From NCBI GenBank assembly GCA_030641085.1, contig DAOWIC010000340.1, forward strand, positions 1 to 6,176: a DNA stretch of 6,176 nucleotides. The letters are read 5' to 3'. This document shows positions 1 through 5,327 of the stretch, in pieces. This DNA comes from Calditrichota bacterium (GTDB taxonomy: Bacteria > Zixibacteria > MSB-5A5 > GN15 > FEB-12). Numbering within the stretch: position 1 is the first letter of the stretch; every line of letters starts with the position of its first letter. The position numbers and the translations under genes were made by a program. The notes beneath the pieces are model-generated. The model made no database searches. It saw only the letters and a program-made list of their open reading frames with translations, and was not told where the DNA came from.

Positions 1-58
1 CTGTTAAAGACTGCTGTAACGGTAGTGCCGACAACAGACAAGGAGATTCAACTTAGCA

Positions 59-364
59 ATGCCTACATATGAATATCGCTGCCAAGATTGTGGCTATGAG
101 TTTGAAGAATTCCAGCCAATTTCAGATCCGCCGATCCTGGTCTGTCCGTCCTGTAACGGTCGGACCAAGCGGCTGATTTCAGGCGGCGCCGGTCTGCTTT
201 TTAAAGGCTCCGGCTTTTATATCACCGATCATCGCACCAGCTCATACAAAGCGGACGCCGCCAAAGACAATGGCGGGATTTCCAGCCCATCCTCGGGCAG
301 CAAAACCGATAAGAGCAACAGCGGAACGAGCAAGACTGCTGCCTCAAAACCAGGCAGGTCCTGA
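59..364 (+). CDS. FmdB-family zinc-ribbon protein
   Basis: Small protein of 101 residues. The N-terminus MPTYEYRC, with Cys pairs at 8/11 and 29/32 (CxxC...CxxC), forms the single zinc ribbon typical of the FmdB/CxxC_CXXC_SSSS family. The family-typical segment LLFKGSGFYITD follows at about residues 46-57. From about residue 60 the tail is low-complexity, rich in Ser, Lys, Thr and Gly, and probably disordered; such tails are common in this family. The family was named as a putative regulator of formamidase/amidase genes, but its biochemical role is not settled, so nucleic-acid or protein binding is only inference. AAGGAG at 40-45 is the likely ribosome binding site, with a rather long 13-base gap to the ATG. 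The next gene starts 42 bases after the stop on the same strand, so co-transcription is likely. The family call is firm; the function is not. Confidence 0.9.
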   Translation: MPTYEYRCQDCGYEFEEFQPISDPPILVCPSCNGRTKRLISGGAGLLFKGSGFYITDHRTSSYKADAAKDNGGISSPSSGSKTDKSNSGTSKTAASKPGRS

Positions 365-406
365 GCGGAGAATGCACCCGCTTACTGGAGAGGGCAGAAT
401 TACAGG

Positions 407-1765
407 ATGATAAGCGAAGCCGACATAAAAAAGCTGGCCGACCGACTTAGCGACAGCAGTGAACTGACCACCGACCTGACCGATTTCGAGGAGTATTGCC
501 ACGACGCCACGATAGACTCCGGCCAACCGGTTGCTGTTGTCTGGGCTGCGTCTGACGATGATGTCATCGCTGTGGTCAGGTTTTGTCGTAAACACAGTAT
601 TCCAATAGTCCCGCGTGGCGCCGGTACCGGCCTCTCCGGCGGCTGTGTCCCTCCGCCGCAAGGCGGGCTGGTTCTCTCCACCGAGCGCATGAAGACACTT
701 CGCATTGATCCCGAAAAGCGGATCGCCCGGGTCGGACCGGGAGTCATTACGAAAGAACTGCTTGACGAAGCCGCCAAACTCGGCCTGACCTATCCGCCCG
801 ACCCGGCCAGTTTCGATGAATCGACCCTGGGCGGCAATGTCGCCGAGAACGCCGGCGGCCTCCGCTGTAAACGATTCGGGGTTACGAAGGACTATGTGCT
901 TGGAATGCGAGCTATCTCGATTGACGGCGAGATACTGCACACCGGCATTTACAACAGCAACCGGGGTTTCGCGCTCGGCGACCTTCTGACCGGTTCGGAA
1001 GGCACACTGGCGATTATCACGGAAATCGCCCTCCGCCTGATTGAGGCGCCTGAGACCGGCGTTACCATGCTGGCTGCCTTCGACTCGCCTGAAAACGCCG
1101 CCCGGACAGTGGCCGATATCACCGGCGCCGGCCAGATCACCACTGTGCTGGAATACCTCGACGGTGACGCGGCGGCCTGCTCTAACGAATATGAAAAGCA
1201 GGATGGGTTGCACAAAGTCGCCGCACTGCTTCTAATAGAGTTACCCCACAACCCAAAAGCGACCAAATTAGTGGAGGATTGCTGCCGTATTAATCAGTGT
1301 TCGTACATCCGGATCGAAACCGATCCTACTCGGGCGGAGCAATTGTGGAAGGTCCGTCGCAACCTGTCGAAGGCGACCCAAGAGATCGCCTCGGTTCGCG
1401 TCTCCGAGGATGTCGCGGTGCCGATCTCACGTTTTCCAGAATTGGTTCGGTTTGTCGATGAGATGAACCGCTCCAGCTCGCTGAGGATCAACTCCTACGG
1501 TCATGCCGGTGACGGCAATCTGCACGTCAATTTCCTTTCGATGACCGGAGACGAAGCCGACTACCGAATGATGGACACTGAGATCGAACGGCTGCTGAGA
1601 AAGGCGGTGAGTCTGGGAGGAACACTTTCGGGCGAGCACGGTATCGGGCTGGCCAAGCGCAAATATATCGGCTTCGAGTTCGACAATGCCACGCTCGATG
1701 CGATGAAGAAATTGAAATCTTGTTTCGATCCAAACGGTCTGCTTAATCCGGGCAAGATTTTTTAA
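407..1765 (+). CDS. FAD-linked oxidase, GlcD / D-lactate dehydrogenase type
   Basis: Complete 452-residue flavoprotein of the VAO/PCMH superfamily (FAD_binding_4 plus FAD-oxidase C domain). The FAD diphosphate loop PRGAGTGLSGG lies at 69-79, followed by PPDPAS at 130-135 and GGNVAENAGG at 142-151. The C-terminal substrate domain has GHAGDGNLH at 365-373 and SGEHGIG at 408-414. By comparison with D-2-hydroxyglutarate and D-lactate dehydrogenases, His366, His373, Glu410 and His411 should hold the divalent metal that grips the 2-hydroxyacid. The protein ends with the family-typical DPNGLLNPGKIF. It should oxidise a D-2-hydroxyacid (D-lactate, glycolate or D-2-hydroxyglutarate) to the 2-oxoacid. 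The exact substrate cannot be read from sequence. There is no fused iron-sulfur domain, and no GlcE or GlcF gene follows, so it may work alone or with an electron acceptor encoded elsewhere. ATG 407 is the only start codon between the in-frame stop at 362-364 and the conserved region; GGAGAGG at 387-393 is a candidate but distant ribosome binding site. Confidence 0.93.
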   Translation: MISEADIKKLADRLSDSSELTTDLTDFEEYCHDATIDSGQPVAVVWAASDDDVIAVVRFCRKHSIPIVPRGAGTGLSGGCVPPPQGGLVLSTERMKTLRIDPEKRIARVGPGVITKELLDEAAKLGLTYPPDPASFDESTLGGNVAENAGGLRCKRFGVTKDYVLGMRAISIDGEILHTGIYNSNRGFALGDLLTGSEGTLAIITEIALRLIEAPETGVTMLAAFDSPENAARTVADITGAGQITTVLEYLDGDAAACSNEYEKQDGLHKVAALLLIELPHNPKATKLVEDCCRINQCSYIRIETDPTRAEQLWKVRRNLSKATQEIASVRVSEDVAVPISRFPELVRFVDEMNRSSSLRINSYGHAGDGNLHVNFLSMTGDEADYRMMDTEIERLLRKAVSLGGTLSGEHGIGLAKRKYIGFEFDNATLDAMKKLKSCFDPNGLLNPGKIF

Positions 1766-1771
1766 AAAATC
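1756..1771. repeat. T6A6 perfect palindrome across the oxidase stop codon
   Basis: GATTTTTTAAAAAATC is a perfect 16-bp palindrome that includes the TAA stop of the FAD oxidase. It has no GC stem, so it is a poor intrinsic terminator. A further T-run (1787-1791) lies downstream without a convincing hairpin before it. It may simply be an A/T-rich, bent or easily melted segment at the gene end. Confidence 0.4.
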
Positions 1772-1826
1772 AGAAATTCTCGGGTCTTTTTGTCCATCCC
1801 TACTTGACAACTATGACAATTTGCCG

Positions 1827-1845
1827 CACATTTGGACCAAATGTG
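1827..1845. promoter_or_regulatory. 19-bp perfect palindrome, probable operator (upstream)
   Basis: CACATTTGG-A-CCAAATGTG is a perfect inverted repeat with 9-bp arms around one base. Its right arm is also the left half-site of the CRP-like box that follows. The two halves point outward (CACATTT...AAATGTG) with a 5-base centre, the reverse of the CRP half-site order. It could therefore be a separate regulator's site or an extra half-site for the same protein. The regulator is not identifiable from the window. Confidence 0.55.
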
Positions 1846-1860
1846 AAATGTTTCACATTA
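1839..1860. promoter_or_regulatory. CRP-type operator upstream of citrate synthase
   Basis: The sequence contains TGTGA (1842-1846), six bases, then TCACA (1853-1857), a perfect match to the core CRP/cAMP receptor consensus. The flanks also fit: AAA before the left half and TT after the right half, so only the last base of the 22-bp E. coli-style consensus differs. The exact inverted repeat has 9-bp arms at 1840-1848 and 1851-1859. The centre (1849.5) is about 70 bases before the citrate synthase start codon, a usual place for an activator. Binding by a CRP/FNR-family protein is inferred; no such regulator gene is in the window. Confidence 0.6.
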
Positions 1861-1861
1861 C

Positions 1862-1871
1862 CAAACGTTTG
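1862..1871. repeat. 10-bp palindrome CAAACGTTTG
   Basis: A perfect 10-bp palindrome directly after the CRP-like box. It overlaps the first three bases of the TTGACA hexamer at 1869-1874. It could be an operator half or chance; its value comes mainly from lying in a run of four palindromes. Confidence 0.3.
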
Positions 1872-1892
1872 ACAGTGATCCAGTTGTATAAC
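1869..1892 (+). promoter_or_regulatory. gltA: Possible citrate synthase promoter elements
   Basis: TTGACA at 1869-1874 is a perfect sigma-70-type -35 hexamer and TATAAC at 1887-1892 is a good -10 hexamer. They are only 12 bases apart instead of about 17, so they cannot both serve one ordinary promoter. If TATAAC is the -10 element, transcription would start near 1899 and leave a leader of about 20 bases with an intact ribosome binding site. The -35 role might then be taken over by the activator bound upstream. A second TTGACA lies at 1804-1809 but has no good -10 at normal spacing (CACATT at 1827-1832). Confidence 0.35.
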
Positions 1893-1896
1893 TGTC
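1871..1896. promoter_or_regulatory. Nested inverted repeats just upstream of the gltA leader
   Basis: Two inverted repeats share their right side. GACAGT (1871-1876) pairs with ACTGTC (1891-1896) across 14 bases, and CAGTT (1881-1885) pairs with AACTG (1890-1894). The inner one is CAGTTGTATAACTG, a 14-bp near-palindrome with one mismatched pair. It covers the candidate -10 hexamer TATAAC, so a protein bound here would block transcription start. The alternative pairings could also act in RNA if transcription starts further upstream. The regulator is unknown. Confidence 0.35.
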
Positions 1897-1918
1897 CATA
1901 TTAACAAAGGAGCTTTCC

Positions 1919-3196
1919 ATGGCCAAAACACTGAAAGAAACCCTGGCTGCTCAAATCCCAAAACTCCGCAAGGAAAAACAGCAGGTATTAAAGTCGGTCG
2001 GCGACAAAAAAATGTCTGATGTTGTCGTTGCCCAGGCATTCGGCGGAATGCGCGGAGTCAAGGGCATGATTTGCGATACCTCGGTGGTTGAACCGGACAA
2101 GGGTTTGATCATCCGCGGCATTCCGATCCTGAAGATTAAGAACAAGCTGCCCGAAGAGATCTTCTGGTTGCTGATCACCGGCAAACTGCCGACCGCTGAG
2201 GAACTGAAGATCTTCCAAAAGGAACTGCGTGCGTTAAGCGATGTCCCCAACTACATCTGGAAAGTCCTCAAGGCGATGCCGAAATCATCGCATCCGATGG
2301 CCATGCTCGACACGGCTATCCTGGCGATGGAAAACGAGTCGATCTTCCGCAAGCGCTACAATGAGGGCATGGCCAAGACGGAATACTGGGAACCGGCTCT
2401 CGAAGACGCCATGAAGATCATCGCCACGATTCACACGATCGCGGCCGGCGTCTATCGCATCAAGTACAAGAAGGGTGCCCTGATCGCTCCGTCGAACAAG
2501 CTCGACTGGGGTGCCGACTACGCTCGCATGCTCGGCATGCCTACGAAGAAGGGCCAGAACTACGAAATGATGCGCCTCTACCTCACCTTGCATACCGACC
2601 ACGAAGGCGGCAACGTTTCGGCCAACACCTGCCACACTGTCGGCTCGGCTCTGTCCGATCCGTACTATGCGGTCTCGGCTGGTCTCAACGGCCTGGCCGG
2701 CCCTCTGCACGGTCTCGCTAACCAGGAATGTCTCGGCTGGATCATCGACACCATGAAGAAGTTCGGTGGCGCTCCGTCTGAAAAGGAAATCGAAGACTAT
2801 GCCTGGGAAACTCTCAACGCCCACAAAGTGATCCCGGGTTATGGCCACGCTGTTCTGCGCGTCACCGACCCGCGTTTCACGGCCTTCAACGGCTTCGGCA
2901 AGAAGTACCTCAAGAAGGACCCGATCTTCCAGACGGTCGATCGCGTCTTCAAGATCGTGCCGAAGGTTCTGAAAGCTCACGGCAAGGCCGCCAATCCGTG
3001 GCCGAACGTCGACGCCGGTTCCGGCGCCCTGCTTTACAACGCCGGTATCAAGGAGTTTGAATACTACACCGTGCTCTTCTCGGTCTCCCGGTCGATGGGC
3101 ATGCTGGCTCAGTTGGTTCTCAACCGCGCTCTCGGAACCGCGATCACGCGTCCGAAGTCGGTCAGCACCGCCTGGGTTAAGAAAACGATCAAATAG
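1919..3196 (+). CDS. gltA: Citrate synthase, type I (eukaryote/mitochondrial-like)
   Basis: Complete 425-residue citrate synthase, condensing acetyl-CoA with oxaloacetate to citrate at the start of the TCA cycle in the cytoplasm. It follows the mitochondrial enzyme closely: GGMRGVKG (42-49), LHTDHEGGNVSA (224-235), VGSALSDPY (241-249), GLAGPLHGLANQE (258-270), PGYGHAVLR (306-314), NPWPNVDAGSG (359-369) and RPKSVST (411-417). Catalytic His264, His310 and Asp365 match pig His274, His320 and Asp375; Arg319 and Arg391 fit citrate-binding arginines. One visible change is Gly367, where the pig enzyme has His (DAHSG). Enzymes of this type are dimers and lack the NADH control of the hexameric E. coli form. 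AAAGGAG at 1906-1912, six bases before ATG, is a strong ribosome binding site and fixes the start. Lysines in the first 31 codons are mostly AAA, then mostly AAG with C-ending codons, which suggests high expression with an unstructured 5' end. It is probably transcribed alone from the palindrome-rich region upstream. Confidence 0.97.
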   Translation: MAKTLKETLAAQIPKLRKEKQQVLKSVGDKKMSDVVVAQAFGGMRGVKGMICDTSVVEPDKGLIIRGIPILKIKNKLPEEIFWLLITGKLPTAEELKIFQKELRALSDVPNYIWKVLKAMPKSSHPMAMLDTAILAMENESIFRKRYNEGMAKTEYWEPALEDAMKIIATIHTIAAGVYRIKYKKGALIAPSNKLDWGADYARMLGMPTKKGQNYEMMRLYLTLHTDHEGGNVSANTCHTVGSALSDPYYAVSAGLNGLAGPLHGLANQECLGWIIDTMKKFGGAPSEKEIEDYAWETLNAHKVIPGYGHAVLRVTDPRFTAFNGFGKKYLKKDPIFQTVDRVFKIVPKVLKAHGKAANPWPNVDAGSGALLYNAGIKEFEYYTVLFSVSRSMGMLAQLVLNRALGTAITRPKSVSTAWVKKTIK

Positions 3197-3212
3197 ACTC
3201 GGCATCTATGAC

Positions 3213-3246
3213 AAAAAAAAGCGGCTCATCCTTGAGCCGCTTTTTT
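3213..3246. terminator. Bidirectional intrinsic terminator
   Basis: GCGGCTCA (3221-3228), loop TCCT, and TGAGCCGC (3233-3240) form an 8-bp GC-rich stem, preceded by eight A (3213-3220) and followed by six T (3241-3246). It starts 16 bases after the citrate synthase stop. On the other strand it lies 17 bases after the kinase stop, with its own T-tract. It therefore serves both converging genes. Confidence 0.92.
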
Positions 3247-3263
3247 GTTGCTCGACGGAGCCG

Positions 3264-5285
3264 TCACACTGGAAAATTGATAACGATGCTGACCCCGCCG
3301 GTTTCGCTTTGCTCGATTCGAATGTCGCCGCCGAGATCGGAGACAATCCGGTAGACTGTGGGCAGCCCCAGTCCGGTCCCGGCCTCTTTCGTAGTATAGT
3401 AAGGCGTGAAGGCCTTTTCGCGCAAGGTCGGGTCGATGCCCGGACCGTTGTCGGCAAACTCAAGCAATACCTGTCCGCGATGTTTTCTCGCGGCGATAGT
3501 GATTTCACCCGCTCGTCCGGTCAGCGCCTCCTTGGCGTTGTTGTACAGGTTGGATAGAATCTGCTTGACATTGTCCGGCCCGGCGCTGATCGTCAGACCG
3601 GACTCAATTCCGGCTTTAACAACTATCCCCAAATCCTGCGCTTCCGGCATGATGAATTGGATAAACTCCGTTATCAGGCGCGACAGATCGACACTCGTGC
3701 GACTCTCCCGATCCTCGCGCGTGAGCGCCAGGAAACGCGTGATTATCTCGTTCAGCCGACGGGTTTCTTCTTTGATCTGCCGGGTAAACGAGAGAAACTC
3801 ATCGCTCTGCTCCGTTGGCGCGTATTCCGCGGCCAATCTTTGAGCTGCAATCGAGATCGTGTTGAGCGGATTGCGAATCTCATGCGCCACGCCTGCAGCC
3901 AGGTTGCCCATCTCGGATAAACGCTCCCGCCGCGCCGATTTCGCCTCCAGCTCTTTGATACGGGTAATGTCGTAAACAACCACGACCAGCCCCTGAAGCC
4001 CCTCGCTTTCGGCAAACATTCTCGATACCGCAATCAGCAGTGATTTCTTCGCACCTTCGTGTCCGATCTCCAATTCCAACTCATGGGAAACGCCCGAGCC
4101 GGGTGAGATCGCCTCGAAACTCAGGAGCGGTTCGGTTACCGCCGTATTCCACTGTTTGCCGTCAACATTGTGAAGATGAAGAATACTCTCGAAGGCGTCG
4201 TTGGCGAGAACAATCTTGCCGTGGGCGTCGAGAGCCGCAACACCGGTGCGCATATTCTCAAATATCGTGTCGCTGATAGATTTGATGCGCTTGTACTTAC
4301 GGGCGATTTCCGCCCGTTTTCGGCGGGAATTGGAATACATGACAACAACCAGCACCAGGCTGAACAGGATCACCGCCAGGGTGATCATCTGGTAGTGATA
4401 ACCGCGAATTATCGACTGGTAGTTCTCCAGCGAGAGACCCACCCGCAACAGACCAAATGGATAATCGGCGGTGGAAAACGGCCGCACCAACTCCAGCACC
4501 TCCTGGTCATGGAAGTTGTATCGGCGACTGGCAATGTGCTCGCTTTCGAGGGCGTCGGCCAGAAACGGATCCGATTCGATCGCCAGTAGCTCGCCCGCAC
4601 GACGCGATGAAAAAACTATGCCCTCGGTGGTTTGATAGATGATATACTCGACACCCTCTTCGTGCGCCATCTTCTGGGCCAGGTAACCCACCTGGGTCTG
4701 TTCGAGTGCCTCGGTGTAATATAGCGCACCGGCCACCAGCACCACCACCCGGTCGAGCGTGTTCGATATCTCCAGGTAATAATGGATCATTTCATCCGGA
4801 CTGTCGCCTTCATCCAGCAGCAGCACGAAATTGTTCTCCGGATCGGCGATAAGCTGGTTCACTTCATAGATAACATAATCGGGCAGACGCGCCAGCGAGC
4901 CCCGCACAATGCCCCCCCCGGCCAGGGTCGAGTCGGCCCGAAAAAGGAATGCCCCGTAGAGACTGTGGTCAACCGCCAGATCGATCAGCATTTCATCGGT
5001 CACCGCCGGCAGCGCCTCCTGCTGAATGGGCACCGCGATCTCGCTGAAACGCTGGTGGATCAGGAAATCATAAAATGTCTCGGAGACTATCGTGTTGTCG
5101 GTCGCCTGCGCCAGGACCTCGATGAATGCCTCGCCCTGCATTACCAGCAGCCTGGCGCTGTCGGAGCGGCTCTCCCGGATGCCGGTCCAGGTGATAAGAA
5201 AGACGGTTATAGCGACGGCGGTGAAGATAATGGCGAGGTAGCGCTGCTCAATACCGGCTGGCGATGGGCTTTTCTGGTCGGACAT
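3264..5285 (-). CDS. Membrane sensor histidine kinase with Cache-like and PAS domains
   Basis: Complete 673-residue two-component sensor kinase. A first membrane segment (about 16-36) and a second (about 300-319) bracket an extracytoplasmic domain of roughly 260 residues. Its length and its final part (YIIYQTTEGIVFSS near 214-227, GLLRVGLSLE near 278-287) suggest a double-Cache fold; this is inference. Then come a basic linker, a PAS domain (about 335-445, with DAHGKIVLANDAFE at 353-366), a HisKA dimer helix with His468 in HEIRNP, and the ATPase domain: N box NLYNNAKEA (Asn583), G1 DNGPGI (612-617) and G2 GTGLGL (636-641). All catalytic motifs are intact, so autophosphorylation and phosphotransfer to a partner regulator are expected; the ligand and partner are unknown. 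The core resembles NtrB/AtoS-type kinases. ATG 5285 is the only start after the in-frame stop at 5295-5297, and no good ribosome binding site precedes it, so translation may be weak or coupled to the kinase gene 42 bases upstream. A run of eight G at codons 123-125 is a possible slippage site. Confidence 0.95.
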   Translation of the reverse strand: MSDQKSPSPAGIEQRYLAIIFTAVAITVFLITWTGIRESRSDSARLLVMQGEAFIEVLAQATDNTIVSETFYDFLIHQRFSEIAVPIQQEALPAVTDEMLIDLAVDHSLYGAFLFRADSTLAGGGIVRGSLARLPDYVIYEVNQLIADPENNFVLLLDEGDSPDEMIHYYLEISNTLDRVVVLVAGALYYTEALEQTQVGYLAQKMAHEEGVEYIIYQTTEGIVFSSRRAGELLAIESDPFLADALESEHIASRRYNFHDQEVLELVRPFSTADYPFGLLRVGLSLENYQSIIRGYHYQMITLAVILFSLVLVVVMYSNSRRKRAEIARKYKRIKSISDTIFENMRTGVAALDAHGKIVLANDAFESILHLHNVDGKQWNTAVTEPLLSFEAISPGSGVSHELELEIGHEGAKKSLLIAVSRMFAESEGLQGLVVVVYDITRIKELEAKSARRERLSEMGNLAAGVAHEIRNPLNTISIAAQRLAAEYAPTEQSDEFLSFTRQIKEETRRLNEIITRFLALTREDRESRTSVDLSRLITEFIQFIMPEAQDLGIVVKAGIESGLTISAGPDNVKQILSNLYNNAKEALTGRAGEITIAARKHRGQVLLEFADNGPGIDPTLREKAFTPYYTTKEAGTGLGLPTVYRIVSDLGGDIRIEQSETGGVSIVINFPV

Positions 5286-5327
5286 GGCGAAAAATTAGAG
5301 ACGGCTGTGCGGAAAAGCAACAAAAAG

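Noticed and set aside
1..72. Possible 3' end of an upstream + strand gene (frame 3 closes with TAG at 54-56, two bases before the FmdB start; frame 1 closes at 70-72)
   Set aside because: Only 18-23 codons are visible in either frame. Stretches this short without a stop are common by chance, and neither peptide is recognisable. The frame ending at 56 would suit an operon but cannot be supported.
344..1213. - strand open frame (289 codons) opposite the FAD oxidase
   Set aside because: It is antisense to conserved FAD-binding motifs and has no recognisable domain.
1827..1860. Reading the overlapping palindromes as an FNR box
   Set aside because: FNR sites are TTGAT-N4-ATCAA; the sequence instead fits the CRP spacing and half-sites TGTGA/TCACA.
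1899..1904. TATTAA as the citrate synthase -10 element, which would place the CRP-like box exactly at -61.5
   Set aside because: Transcription would begin near 1911, inside the AAAGGAG ribosome binding site, leaving the message without it. The numerical fit is probably a coincidence.
2285..3205. - strand open frame (306 codons) opposite citrate synthase
   Set aside because: It is fully antisense to a certain gene with strong codon bias. The product is rich in Arg, Val, Asp and Gly without known motifs, typical of a shadow frame.
3057..3557. + strand open frame spanning the citrate synthase end, the terminator and the kinase end
   Set aside because: It runs through the intrinsic terminator and overlaps two real genes in other frames; no start signal or domain is seen.
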